NCBI RefSeq assembly: GCF_003688625.1
Contig: NZ_RCWY01000001.1
Coordinates: 1,116,001-1,180,000 of the forward strand
Length of the DNA: 64,000 bases
Direction of reading: 5' to 3'
Source of the DNA: Sphingomonas sp. PP-CE-3A-406
GTDB taxonomy: Bacteria; Pseudomonadota; Alphaproteobacteria; Sphingomonadales; Sphingomonadaceae
Notes under the pieces: generated by a model
The model's input: the letters and a program-made list of their open reading frames with translations, nothing else
Told to the model about the DNA's origin: nothing
Databases searched by the model: none
Position numbers and translations under genes: made by a program
Shown here: piece by piece, positions 43,362-52,626 of the stretch
Position numbering within the stretch: the first letter of the stretch is position 1
Layout of the letters: each line of letters starts with the position of its first letter

Positions 43362-44387
43362 TTGAACGTCGACCTTTTCGACTTCGACCTGCCGACCGAC
43401 AACATCGCGCTGCGCCCGGCGGCGCCGCGCGATGCTGCACGGATGCTGGTGCTCGAAGGTGATCGGACCCTTGATGCGGGCGTGTCCGACCTGCCGTCGT
43501 TGCTGCGTCGTGGCGACATGCTCGTATTCAACGATACGCGCGTCATCCCCGCCCAACTCGAAGGACGGCGCGGCGATTCGAAGATCGGTGCGACCTTGCA
43601 CAAGCGCGAGGGCCCGCGTCGATGGCGGGCATTCATCCGCAACGCGCGGCGACTTCACGACGGCGACGTGATCGCGTTCGGCAACGGCGTGAGCGCGGCG
43701 GCGGTCGATCGCGAAGACGACGGCAGCTACGCGCTGGTATTCGCTGGCGACGAGCCCGTCGAGCTGCTGCTGGAACGCGCGGGCCACATGCCCCTGCCCC
43801 CATACATCGCCAGCAAGCGCCCGACCGACGCGCGCGATGCGGACGATTACCAGACGATGTTCGCGTCCGAGCCGGGGGCGGTCGCCGCCCCGACCGCGGC
43901 GTTACACTTCACGCCAAAGTTGATGGAGGCGCTCGACGCGGCGGGGATCGGTCACGCGACGCTGACGCTGCATGTCGGCGCGGGGACGTTCCTGCCGGTC
44001 AAGGCAAACGATACGACCGAGCACCGGATGCACGCCGAGTGGGGCCGGATCGATGCCGCCACCGCCGATCGGCTCAACGCGGTGCGCGCGAACAGTGGTC
44101 GCGTGATCGCGGTCGGGACGACGTCGCTGCGACTGATCGAGAGTGCAGCCGGTGAGGACGACGTCATTCGGCCGTTCGATGGCGATACCGCGATCTTCAT
44201 CACCCCCGGATACCGGTTCCGCGGGATCGACGGGTTGATGACCAATTTCCACCTCCCGCGCTCGACCTTGTTCATGCTGGTGTCGGCGCTGATGGGCCGC
44301 GAACGGATGCAGGCGGCGTATGCGCATGCGATCGCTGAGAAGTATCGCTTCTACAGCTATGGCGACGCCTCGCTTCTGCTGCCATGA
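43362..44387 (+). CDS. queA: tRNA preQ1(34) S-adenosylmethionine ribosyltransferase-isomerase
   Basis: QueA moves the ribosyl part of SAM to preQ1 in tRNA, making epoxyqueuosine, the step before queuosine. The 341-residue protein has '[18 protein letters not shown]' at the N terminus, '[12 protein letters not shown]', '[14 protein letters not shown]' and '[17 protein letters not shown]'. It starts at TTG 43362. Its stop overlaps the next ATG. tgt follows one gene further on, so both late queuosine genes are together. Confidence 0.96.
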   Translation: MNVDLFDFDLPTDNIALRPAAPRDAARMLVLEGDRTLDAGVSDLPSLLRRGDMLVFNDTRVIPAQLEGRRGDSKIGATLHKREGPRRWRAFIRNARRLHDGDVIAFGNGVSAAAVDREDDGSYALVFAGDEPVELLLERAGHMPLPPYIASKRPTDARDADDYQTMFASEPGAVAAPTAALHFTPKLMEALDAAGIGHATLTLHVGAGTFLPVKANDTTEHRMHAEWGRIDAATADRLNAVRANSGRVIAVGTTSLRLIESAAGEDDVIRPFDGDTAIFITPGYRFRGIDGLMTNFHLPRSTLFMLVSALMGRERMQAAYAHAIAEKYRFYSYGDASLLLP

Positions 44388-44851
44388 CCAGCGGCATGCT
44401 GCTCGCTCTCGCTCTGCTTCAGGCTATCACGGCCGCGGCGCCGCCCGCGGGCGCGCCGCAACCGCCCGCGACGATCTTCGCCGAACCGGCTGCGCTGTTC
44501 ATCGCCGCATGCGATGCGAACGGTGACGGCCGCGTGACGCAGGCCGAACTGACCGCGGGCGTCGCGCGGAGCTATGCGACCGCCGACGGTGCTGCGACTG
44601 GATCGATCGGGTACATTGCCTTTGCCGACTGGGCTCAGGCGTGGCTTGGCGATCGCAACGCGTTGCCGAGCCCGTTCGAGGTCGATCGCGATGGCGACAA
44701 CCGGATCACGCTCGCCGAACTCCAGGCGCGGTTCGCGCAGTTCTTCACGCGGTTCGACCGCGACAAGGATGGCGTGCTGACCCGCGCCGAACTCATCACC
44801 ATCCGCGGCGCGCCGGCCGGCGATCGCTACGGCCTCCGCAAGAAAAAGTAA
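44384..44851 (+). CDS. Exported EF-hand (calcium-binding) protein
   Basis: The 155-residue protein has a signal peptide (about 1-20) and three EF-hand loops: '[12 protein letters not shown]', '[12 protein letters not shown]' and '[12 protein letters not shown]'. All have the D-x-D/N-x-D-G pattern or close to it. It probably binds Ca2+ outside the cytoplasm. The ATG overlaps the queA stop and tgt starts one base after its own stop, so it is embedded in a queuosine operon without an evident link to tRNA modification. Confidence 0.88.
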   Translation: MTSGMLLALALLQAITAAAPPAGAPQPPATIFAEPAALFIAACDANGDGRVTQAELTAGVARSYATADGAATGSIGYIAFADWAQAWLGDRNALPSPFEVDRDGDNRITLAELQARFAQFFTRFDRDKDGVLTRAELITIRGAPAGDRYGLRKKK

Positions 44852-44852
44852 T

Positions 44853-46004
44853 ATGACCACCCGTCCCCGCTTCGACTTCACCATTTCCGCCACCGACGGC
44901 AAGGCACGCACCGGCGTCATCGCGATGCAGCGCGGCGACATCCGCACGCCAGCGTTCATGCCGGTCGGCACCGCCGCGACCGTCAAGGGGATGAAGCCGG
45001 CCGATGTGGTCGGTGCGGGCGCGGACATCATCCTCGGCAATACCTATCACCTGATGCTGCGGCCCGGCGCCGAGCGGGTCGCGCGGCTGGGCGGGCTGCA
45101 CGCGTTTTCGGGCTGGTCGAAGCCGATCCTGACCGATTCCGGCGGCTATCAGGTGATGAGTCTTGCCGACCTGACCAAGCGCTCCGAGGAAGGCGTCTCG
45201 TTCAAGTCGCACCTCGACGGCACGCGGCACCTGCTCAGCCCCGAGCGGTCGATCGAGATCCAGCGGCTGCTCGGCTCGAACATCGTCATGGCGTTCGACG
45301 AACTCGTGCCGACGACCTCGACGCGCGAGGTGCAGGCCGCGGCGATGGAGCGATCGATGCGCTGGGCGAAGCGATCGCGCGCGGCATTCGATGCAGGCGA
45401 AGAGCATGCCGATAACAACGCGATCTTCGGCATCCAGCAGGGTGCGCTGAACGAGGGCTTCCGGAAGTCGTCGGCGGATGCGCTGATCGATATCGGCTTC
45501 GACGGCTATGCGGTCGGGGGGCTGGCGGTCGGCGAGGGCCAGGAAGCGATGTTCGGGTGCCTCGACTTCGCGCCGGACCAGTTGCCGGTCGACAAGCCGC
45601 GCTATCTGATGGGGGTTGGCAAGCCGGACGATATCGTCGGTGCGGTCGAGCGCGGGATCGACATGTTCGATTGCGTGATGCCCACGCGCTCCGGGCGGAC
45701 CGGCCAGGCCTTTACGCGCACCGGCCCGATCAACATCCGTAATGCCAAGTTCGCCGAGGATATGGGGCCGCTCGATCCCGCCTGCCCCTGCCCGGTCTGC
45801 GCGACCTGGGGCCGGGCGTATCTGCATCATCTGGTACGGTCGGGTGAAATGCTTGGCGCGATGCTCATGACGGAGCATAACATCTGGTTCTACGAAACGC
45901 TGATGGCGGATCTGCGGGCGGCGATCGCCTCGGGGACGCTGACACAGTTCGCGAATGATTTCCGTGGCGTGTATGCCCGGAAGAGTGAAGGAGAGCCCAA
46001 GTGA
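44853..46004 (+). CDS. tgt: tRNA-guanine(34) transglycosylase
   Basis: Tgt swaps guanine 34 of GUN tRNAs for preQ1. The 383-residue protein has the signature '[12 protein letters not shown]', the nucleophile region '[15 protein letters not shown]' and the zinc ligands '[17 protein letters not shown]' (three Cys plus His). Length is normal. The next gene starts within its stop codon (GTGA). Confidence 0.97.
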   Translation: MTTRPRFDFTISATDGKARTGVIAMQRGDIRTPAFMPVGTAATVKGMKPADVVGAGADIILGNTYHLMLRPGAERVARLGGLHAFSGWSKPILTDSGGYQVMSLADLTKRSEEGVSFKSHLDGTRHLLSPERSIEIQRLLGSNIVMAFDELVPTTSTREVQAAAMERSMRWAKRSRAAFDAGEEHADNNAIFGIQQGALNEGFRKSSADALIDIGFDGYAVGGLAVGEGQEAMFGCLDFAPDQLPVDKPRYLMGVGKPDDIVGAVERGIDMFDCVMPTRSGRTGQAFTRTGPINIRNAKFAEDMGPLDPACPCPVCATWGRAYLHHLVRSGEMLGAMLMTEHNIWFYETLMADLRAAIASGTLTQFANDFRGVYARKSEGEPK

Positions 46005-46198
46005 CGATCAAGATCGACAGCGATACCCCGAACGAAATCCTCGCCGCCGCGAAGGAGGCGAAGCTGCAGGCCGAAGCCGCCGCGCACAACGCCGCCGAGA
46101 AGGCCAAGAGCTGGCCGCTCGCGAAGATCGGCCTGGGCGTCGGCATCGGCTCGGCGGCGATCGCGGGCGCGGTGCTGTTCGCGAACCGCAACAAGTAA
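46001..46198 (+). CDS. Small coiled-coil, membrane-anchored protein
   Basis: The 65-residue protein starts at GTG 46001 overlapping the tgt stop. It has an alanine-rich helix ('[25 protein letters not shown]') followed by one transmembrane helix ('[18 protein letters not shown]') and a basic end. Such small anchored helices are common in sphingomonads; function unknown. Confidence 0.7.
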   Translation: MTIKIDSDTPNEILAAAKEAKLQAEAAAHNAAEKAKSWPLAKIGLGVGIGSAAIAGAVLFANRNK

Positions 46199-46206
46199 GG
46201 ATCCCG

Positions 46207-49038
46207 ATGCGCCTCCTCCGCTCCGCGCTGCTGCTGACCGCAGCATGTCTTCCCGTAGCGGCGGTGGCGCAGACCGCACCTGTCCCGACACAGGTCTCAG
46301 TGAAGCCGCTTGCCTATACCGAGCGCACGCTTCCGAATGGCCTGCGTGTGTATGCGATCCACGATACCGGTACGCCGAACGTGTCGGTGCAGGTCTGGTA
46401 CGACGTCGGTTCGAAGGACGATCCCAAGGGCAAGTCCGGGTTCGCGCACATGTTCGAACATTTGATGTTCAAGTCGACGCGTAACCTGGTGTCGGAGCAG
46501 ATGGACCGGCTGACCGAGGACGTCGGCGGCTACAACAACGCGTCGACCAACGACGACTATACCAATTACTACGAGGTGATCCCCGCCAACCACCTCCAGC
46601 GGCTGTTGTTCGCGGAGGCGGACCGGATGGCGAGCCTCGTCGTCGAGCCCAAGAGCTTCGGCTCGGAGCGCGACGTGGTGAAGGAGGAACTGCGCCAGCG
46701 GACGCTCGCGCAACCCTACGGCAAGCTGTTCTCGATCTATTATCCCGAACTCGCCTACCAGGTTCATCCCTATGCGCGGCCAGGAATCGGCAGCCTGGAG
46801 AATCTCGAAGCCGCCGGGATCGACGACGTCCGGGCGTTCCACGCGACCTATTATCGGCCGGACAACGCGATCCTCGTGGTGTCGGGCAATTTCGATCCGG
46901 CGCAGTTGAACGGCTGGGTTGATCAGTATTTCGCGGGCATCAAGAAGCCGAGCGCCGCGATCCCGCGCGTGACGGTGGCCGAGCCTGCGCGCACGAAGGC
47001 GGTGACGCGGACGGTGTACGAACCGAACACGCCGTTGCCTGCCCTACTCGTCAGCTATCACCTGCCGCCGGACCGTGACTCGGATATCCCCGCGCTGACG
47101 GTGCTGAAAGCAGTGCTCGCAACCGGCGAGAGTTCGCGACTGTACGAAAGCTTAGTGTACCGCGACCAGCTCGCGCAGTCCGCGGAAGCCATGCTCGATA
47201 CCAAGCAGGCGACCGGCAACATGGTCGTCTATGCCATCCTGGCAGGCGGCAAGACAGTCGAGGCGGGTGAGGCCGCATTGAAGCGCGAGATCGCCCGGTT
47301 CCGCGACGCGCCAGTGACGGCGGCCGAACTGGCCGAGGCGAAGAACGAGATCCTGACCCAGTCGATCCAGTCGCGCGAGACGGCCGAGGGCAAGGCGAGC
47401 ACGCTGGCCGCAGCGGTGCTGATCGATGGTGATCCGGCGGCGGCCGACAAGCAGTTGGCGGCGATATCGCGGGTGACGGCGGCGGATATCCAGCGGGTTG
47501 CGCGGAAATATCTTGGCGACAATCAGTCGGCGACTATCCGCTACATGCCGCTGGCCGACAAGCCTGCTGCTGGCGTTGCCGATACGATCGCGGTGGCGCC
47601 GACCGTGCAGGTCGCGGGTCTGAAGGCACCGGCAAATATCGAGATCGTGACGCCTGCGCCTGACAGCCAGCGCGTCCAGCCGCCCGCGCCCAGCGCGCCG
47701 GTATCGCCGACGATCCCGCAACCGGTCGAGACGCGGCTTACCAACGGCATGCGGCTGGTGACGGTGGAGCGGCACGACCTGCCGATCGTCACTGCGTATC
47801 TCGTGACCGCGGGCGGCGCGGCGACCGATCCGGCGAACCGCGCCGGCGTCAGCAGCCTGTCCGCCGACCTGTTGACCAAGGGTACGAAGACGCGGTCCGC
47901 GACGCAGATCGCGCGCGCCATCGAAGGTCTTGGTGGTGTGATCGGCAGCAGCGCGGCGAGCGACGGGGCGTCGGTCGACGTGACGGTGAAATCGGATCAG
48001 CTGGCGCCGGCGATGGCGATTCTCGCCGACGTCGCGATCAACCCGGCGTTTGCACCCGAGGAGATCGAGCGCGCGCGGACGCAGCAGGTCGACGCGGTCA
48101 CGCTGGCGCTCAAGGACCCCGCGCAGGTCGCGGGGCTCGTCGCGGACCGGGCGGTGCTTGGCGCATCGCCTTATGGTGCGCCCAGCGGGGGAACGCCGCT
48201 ATCGCTGAAAGCGATCACGCGCGACGACATCACCGCGGCCTATGCGCGCACCTTCAAGCCGGACCAGGCGACGCTGATCATGGTCGGCGACGTCACCGCC
48301 GCCAGGGCGAAGGCGTTGGCCGAGGCGCAGTTCGGCAGCTGGACGACACAGGGCGCAGGTGCACCGAAGGCTACACCGGTCGTGTATCCCAAGCCTCGCG
48401 TGATCGTCGTCGACATGCCCGAGGCTGGTCAAGCGGGCGTCGTCGTCGCGCGGCCGGCCATCGAACGCGCCGACCCGCGCTATTACCCGCTGGCGGTGGG
48501 CAACACCGTGCTCGGCGGCGGCTTCTCGTCACGGCTGAACCAGGAAATCCGGATCAAGCGTGGGCTGGCCTACGGTGCAGGAAGCGCGCTGGATGCGGGC
48601 AAGACCCAGGGGACGATCGCCGCGCGAACCCAGACCAAGAACCCGACCGCCGCGGAGGTGGTGACGCTAATCGCCGCCGAGATGACCCGGATGGGGTCGG
48701 CCCCCGTCCCGGCGGCCGAACTCGACACGCGTAAAGCCGTGCTGATCGGCAATTTCGGACGCGGGATCGAGACGACCTCCGGTGTCGCCAACATTCTCGG
48801 CGCGTATGTCCAGAACGGCGTACCGCTGGGCGAACTCCAACGCTTCACGGGCGCGGTCGGAGCGGTCGATCCAAAGACCGTGCAGGCGGCGGCGATCGCG
48901 CTGCTCGACCCGAAGGCGGCGAGCATCGTCGTGGTGGGCGATGCGAAGCAGTTCATCGCTGCCTTGCGCAAAGCCTATCCCAACGTCGAAGTCATTCCCG
49001 AGACCGCCTTGAACCTCGACACGCCAACCTTGCGGTAA
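46207..49038 (+). CDS. M16 family zinc metallopeptidase, periplasmic
   Basis: The 943-residue protein has a signal peptide (about 1-21, 'LLLTAACLPVAAVAQ') and two pitrilysin-type domains. The first carries the inverted zinc motif H-x-x-E-H in 'FAHMFEHLMF' with the distal Glu in 'ERDVVKEEL'. The second lacks the motif and is likely the inactive partner half. Peptide processing in the periplasm is probable. It ends the tgt transcription group with 8 bases after the small coiled-coil gene. Confidence 0.93.
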   Translation: MRLLRSALLLTAACLPVAAVAQTAPVPTQVSVKPLAYTERTLPNGLRVYAIHDTGTPNVSVQVWYDVGSKDDPKGKSGFAHMFEHLMFKSTRNLVSEQMDRLTEDVGGYNNASTNDDYTNYYEVIPANHLQRLLFAEADRMASLVVEPKSFGSERDVVKEELRQRTLAQPYGKLFSIYYPELAYQVHPYARPGIGSLENLEAAGIDDVRAFHATYYRPDNAILVVSGNFDPAQLNGWVDQYFAGIKKPSAAIPRVTVAEPARTKAVTRTVYEPNTPLPALLVSYHLPPDRDSDIPALTVLKAVLATGESSRLYESLVYRDQLAQSAEAMLDTKQATGNMVVYAILAGGKTVEAGEAALKREIARFRDAPVTAAELAEAKNEILTQSIQSRETAEGKASTLAAAVLIDGDPAAADKQLAAISRVTAADIQRVARKYLGDNQSATIRYMPLADKPAAGVADTIAVAPTVQVAGLKAPANIEIVTPAPDSQRVQPPAPSAPVSPTIPQPVETRLTNGMRLVTVERHDLPIVTAYLVTAGGAATDPANRAGVSSLSADLLTKGTKTRSATQIARAIEGLGGVIGSSAASDGASVDVTVKSDQLAPAMAILADVAINPAFAPEEIERARTQQVDAVTLALKDPAQVAGLVADRAVLGASPYGAPSGGTPLSLKAITRDDITAAYARTFKPDQATLIMVGDVTAARAKALAEAQFGSWTTQGAGAPKATPVVYPKPRVIVVDMPEAGQAGVVVARPAIERADPRYYPLAVGNTVLGGGFSSRLNQEIRIKRGLAYGAGSALDAGKTQGTIAARTQTKNPTAAEVVTLIAAEMTRMGSAPVPAAELDTRKAVLIGNFGRGIETTSGVANILGAYVQNGVPLGELQRFTGAVGAVDPKTVQAAAIALLDPKAASIVVVGDAKQFIAALRKAYPNVEVIPETALNLDTPTLR

Positions 49039-49177
49039 GCAATTCCTGCCACGACGCCGTGCGTCCCGAGACGGGACGCACGGTAAATACGGAACAGTTC
49101 GCGACGGCATAATCGGCTATGCTCCGATTCTCCCGCGGCGGTCGGGCAGAGGCGAGGTAAGTCGGTTGCGGGTTCAG

Positions 49178-50191
49178 ATGCGAACATTTCGGCTGATGCG
49201 CCGCATCTGGTTGGGCATGGTTGCGGTGCTGTTGATGATCGGCGCCGGGATGTCCGCGCAGGCCGCACTGCGCGCCATCGCCCGCCACGGCGCGGTCGCG
49301 TCCAATCTCGCCGACGTCGCTACCTTGCCGGGCGATACTGCTTTGCCAGTGGTGTCGGACAAGCAGGAAACCGCCGCGCCCGCCGCCGGCGTGACCGGGA
49401 CGATCGATCTGCCCGACCTGCCGATCCCCGCCGGTACGGCGATCGACGTCGGTATCGTCCCCGCCCGGCCGTTCTCGACGACCGGCATCTCGGCGATAGA
49501 TCGCGGCCGCGCGGTGCAGTGCCTGACCGCCGCGATCTATTACGAGGCGGCATCGGAACCCGATGCCGGCCAGCAGGCCGTCGCGCAGGTGATCCTCAAT
49601 CGCACCCGTCATCCGGCATTTCCGGCGACCGTGTGCGGCGTGGTGTATCAAGGGTCCGAACATGCCGGCTGCCAGTTCAGCTTTGCGTGCGATGGCGCGA
49701 TGGCGCGTATTCCCAATCGCGCGGCGTGGATGCGGGCGGCGCGGACCGCGGGCATGGCGCTGTCCGGCTATGTCTACGCGCCGGTCGGGCTGGCGACGCA
49801 TTATCACACCTACGCGGTGACCCCGGCGTGGAACCGCGGCATGGTGATGACCGATGTCGTCGGCGCGCATTTCTTCCACCGATGGAAGGGGTATTGGGGA
49901 ACCTCGGCCGCGTTCAGCCAGCATTATGGTGGCGGCGAGCCCGTGCCGGGACCGCACACGCCACTGGCACCGATCGCTCCGCCCACGCCGGCGATGATCG
50001 CGGCAGGCATCGCCGCGGCGGATACCGTTCCGACTCCGAGTGTTGCCGCTGTCTCGATGGCGTCGGTTCAGCGGGGCGCGATGTCGATGAAGTCCACCAC
50101 CCCTACACCCGCGCCGGTTGCCGACGACATGCTGCCGCCCGAATCGCAGATCCTGGAGCGCTGGAAAGACTCGGGGAAGCCGTTGAAATAG
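49178..50191 (+). CDS. Cell wall hydrolase (SleB-type)
   Basis: The 337-residue protein has an N-terminal hydrophobic anchor or signal (about 10-26) and a SleB/hydrolase_2 domain with 'CLTAAIYYEAASEPDAGQQAV', 'AQVILNRTRHPAFP', 'TVCGVVYQG' and 'CQFSFACDG'. In family members this is a lytic transglycosylase-like domain acting on peptidoglycan. The C-terminal third is Pro/Ala-rich and probably unstructured. ATG 49178 is the start; TTG 49166 is in frame just upstream. Confidence 0.92.
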   Translation: MRTFRLMRRIWLGMVAVLLMIGAGMSAQAALRAIARHGAVASNLADVATLPGDTALPVVSDKQETAAPAAGVTGTIDLPDLPIPAGTAIDVGIVPARPFSTTGISAIDRGRAVQCLTAAIYYEAASEPDAGQQAVAQVILNRTRHPAFPATVCGVVYQGSEHAGCQFSFACDGAMARIPNRAAWMRAARTAGMALSGYVYAPVGLATHYHTYAVTPAWNRGMVMTDVVGAHFFHRWKGYWGTSAAFSQHYGGGEPVPGPHTPLAPIAPPTPAMIAAGIAAADTVPTPSVAAVSMASVQRGAMSMKSTTPTPAPVADDMLPPESQILERWKDSGKPLK

Positions 50192-50793
50192 CGCCGACCG
50201 ACATTCGGTGTCGGCGTGCGGAAATGCCCAAACGGCTCCGTCGCCTGGGATTGGTTCGGTGATTATACGCATCCCACATCTAACCATCGTCATCCTCGCG
50301 GAGGCGGGGCCCCCTATGCTCACGCGTCGGCGATCACATCGCGAGGTTTGCCATTATGGGTTCCCGCCTGCGCGGGAATGACGACTAACTGCTTGAAAGC
50401 ATGATCAGCGACTGACTCCGGGGCCTACCGTTCCGCGGGCCACATTCTATCGATTTGCCGGCATCGCGGATTCTAGGTTCAGGCTCTCCTGAGTGAAGCC
50501 GGACGGGCTGGATAATGCGCGAAAGAGCGGATTTTCGCAGTTAAAACTGACTGTCGGTCGGTTCTAGGTATCGCCGCTTGAAGCGCGCGACTTCCGCCGC
50601 TTGGGGCGCAGGACGGTCCGAAAGATTGGCTATCAAGGACTGGGTTCCGAGCTAAATTTGCCCAATCCTAGACAGTTGGAATTCGCCGAATTGCAGGCCT
50701 AAGCGATTCTCTCAAGCGTAGCCGAAGGGATGGGTATGATGGGATCAAGAGTCCCCGGACTCAACCGGCCCTATGCGGCCACCTCTTGATACA
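50192..50793. other. Gene-free stretch of 600 bases
   Basis: It holds a family-C repeat and, at about 50415-50480, a partial family-G unit (CTCCGGGGCCTACCGTTCCGCG). The remainder, 50480-50790, shows no gene, tRNA or strong hairpin that I can recognise. Confidence 0.55.
50289..50383. repeat. Family C inverted repeat, copy 2
   Basis: GTCATCCTCGCGGAGGCGGGGCCCC on the left and TATGGGTTCCCGCCTGCGCGGGAATGAC on the right, like 16069-16163. Confidence 0.85.
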
Positions 50794-50824
50794 GAAAAGC
50801 CCGGGCGCTGGTGGCACCCGGGCT
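50794..50824 (-). terminator. Terminator after the 75-residue gene
   Basis: On the minus strand AGCCCGGGTGCCACCAGCGCCCGGGCT forms a strong hairpin followed by TTTTC. It ends transcription of the small gene upstream. Confidence 0.85.
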
Positions 50825-50865
50825 GTATTCGCTCGTCGATCACGTCACGGTGATCGCGGGTGTCC

Positions 50866-51093
50866 CTATTCGGCGGCGACCATCACGTTCATCATGTTCA
50901 TGCGCTCGCCGCCGGGAGGGGCGGCTTCGCGGGCGGCGCGGAGGACCTGGGTGCGCTCGGCGCGCGAGGCCATCTCGTCCCAGGCCTTTTCGGCGCGGCG
51001 GCAACGGTCGCGGACGTTGTCGAGGAGGGCGGCATCGCCGTTGCGACGCTCTTCATCAGCGCGGGCCCGGTAAAATTCTGGATTATCGGCCAT
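50866..51093 (-). CDS. Small alpha-helical hypothetical protein
   Basis: The 75-residue charged helical protein contains 'NPEFYRARADEERRNGDAALLDNVRDRCRRAEKAWDEMASRAE'-type sequence, rich in Arg, Glu and Ala, with a Met-rich end ('ERMNMMNVM'). AGGAG precedes the ATG and a terminator follows, so it is a real transcribed gene. Function is unknown. Confidence 0.75.
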   Translation of the reverse strand: MADNPEFYRARADEERRNGDAALLDNVRDRCRRAEKAWDEMASRAERTQVLRAAREAAPPGGERMNMMNVMVAAE

Positions 51094-51198
51094 GCTGGTG
51101 CGCTCCTGCGGGAAATTTCAAAGGGGTGATGCGGCGGCCATGATAGCCGCCGCATCGCAACCGAGATCAGGTTGGCGGACCGTAATCCGCCAGCGAGA

Positions 51199-51411
51199 TC
51201 AATCGGCTGGCTGGAGGTTCACGGCCGACTGCTTGCCACGCTTGTCGGGCTCGAGCTCGTAGGTGACGCGCTGGTTCTGGTTCAGCGTCGGCATGCCGGC
51301 GCGCTCAACCGCGGTGATGTGCACGAATGCATCGTTGCCGCCGCCATCCGGCGCGATGAAGCCATAGCCCTTGTCGGCGTTGAAGAATTTTACGGTTCCG
51401 GTGATAGCCAT
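51199..51411 (-). CDS. Cold shock protein (CspA family)
   Basis: The 70-residue OB-fold protein has RNP1 'KGYGFIAP' and RNP2 'DAFVHI'. It binds single-stranded RNA or DNA. AAGGAG stands 7 bases before the ATG. A leader of about 200 bases (51412-51610) without other genes fits the long regulatory 5'-UTRs of csp genes, although I cannot fold it reliably. Confidence 0.96.
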   Translation of the reverse strand: MAITGTVKFFNADKGYGFIAPDGGGNDAFVHITAVERAGMPTLNQNQRVTYELEPDKRGKQSAVNLQPAD

Positions 51412-51689
51412 GAGATGGCTCCTTCTTAGTATGGGGCAACCCGACGTTCGGGCGGCCCGTGCCGCGGAGCAGGGAAAGAAGGAGAAAGGTGCCGCAAAGC
51501 GCCAAGAACCGTCGATATGCGACTGTAGCTGAGCACCATATGGGCCAAGATCGCCGGAAATGCAAATCTTGCCGATAAAATGGCTCAAGAAACACGTCGA
51601 TTTACGCAACTAATATTTTCGCGCTCCCATCCCGAAGCAGCAATACTTCGTGACGACCGACACCGATATTTCGGTGCCGGTCGAGCGGC

Positions 51690-52103
51690 TTAGCGGCAAC
51701 GCGTCTCGTTGCTGTTGCGATCGATGGCACGCCCGGCGAGCGCCCCGCCGGCGGCCCCGAGGACGGTGCCGAGCAAGCCCGAGCCGCCCGGTGCGATGAC
51801 GTTGCCCAGCACGCCGCCCGCGACTCCGCCGACGATCAGTCCGGTGGTGCCGTCGTTGCGGCGGCAATAGTAGCGGCCGTCGTTGCCGCGATAGACGCGC
51901 TCGTTCTGCGACAGGCGGCGCTCGCGATAGCGGCGGTCGTCGCGGTAATAGCGGCCGGCGTCGTAGCCGTTGTAGGCGGGATCCGGCCGGTTATAGTCGT
52001 AGGACCGATAGCGCGGGTCGGCGCCGTAGCGACTGCCGCCGTCGCCGACGCAGCCGGCAACCAGGGTGGAGGCGGCCAGCAGGCCCAGCATCGCAACGCG
52101 CAT
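51690..52103 (-). CDS. Glycine-zipper lipoprotein
   Basis: The 137-residue protein has a lipoprotein signal with lipobox 'LVAGC' (Cys about 18), a Tyr/Arg/Asp-rich middle and a C-terminal glycine zipper ('IVGGVAGGVLGNVIAPGGSGLLGTVLGAAGGALAG'-type, about residues 88-124). Such 2TM glycine-zipper domains occur in outer-membrane lipoproteins of the SlyB/Rick_17kDa type. Attachment to an envelope membrane is likely; function unknown. AAAGGA precedes the ATG. Confidence 0.88.
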   Translation of the reverse strand: MRVAMLGLLAASTLVAGCVGDGGSRYGADPRYRSYDYNRPDPAYNGYDAGRYYRDDRRYRERRLSQNERVYRGNDGRYYCRRNDGTTGLIVGGVAGGVLGNVIAPGGSGLLGTVLGAAGGALAGRAIDRNSNETRCR

Positions 52104-52176
52104 TTCGTGTCCTTTCAGGGGATATCGAGAGCGTAATGATCGGCGCCGGGGTTTGGTTGCCGGCGCCTATCCCACA

Positions 52177-52626
52177 TCAGTCCTTGAGGTTGGCGGGCAC
52201 GGTGCCGCCGTTCTTCTCCAGCTCGCGCATCACGGCCTTGATCAGCCACATGTTCATCTCGGCGCTGCCGTCCTTCGCGCCGGTATAGCCGAGCTCGGTG
52301 GCGAGCTCCTTGCGGTTGTCGAGGCTCGAATCGAGATCAAGCAGCTTCATCAGGTCCACGATCGAGGTGCGCCAGTTGAGATCGGAGCCCTTCTTCGAGG
52401 CGATGCCCGAGAGGACGGCCTCGACGTCGACAGCCTGGGCGGGCGCGGCGGGAGCGGCCTGCGGAGTCGGTGCGGCGGGCGTTGGCGTCGGCGCGGGCTG
52501 GGCTGCGGTGGTCTGCGGCGCGGGCGCTGGTGCCGGTGCGTCGGCCTTGGGCGTGCCGAAATGGCCGCTGCCGAGCGGGCCGTGCTCACCGAAGATGGCG
52601 GACTTGATCTTGCTGAAGATGCTCAT
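52177..52626 (-). CDS. DUF3597 family protein
   Basis: The 149-residue protein begins with 'MSIFSKIKSAIFG', has a Pro/Ala-rich linker (about 28-65), and a C-terminal DUF3597 domain with 'NWRTSIVDLMKLLDLDSSLDNRKELATELGY'. This domain is a small helical bundle resembling LysM-associated modules; its role is unknown. It overlaps the end of the upstream gene by four bases (ATGA), so the two are cotranscribed. Confidence 0.9.
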   Translation of the reverse strand: MSIFSKIKSAIFGEHGPLGSGHFGTPKADAPAPAPAPQTTAAQPAPTPTPAAPTPQAAPAAPAQAVDVEAVLSGIASKKGSDLNWRTSIVDLMKLLDLDSSLDNRKELATELGYTGAKDGSAEMNMWLIKAVMRELEKNGGTVPANLKD

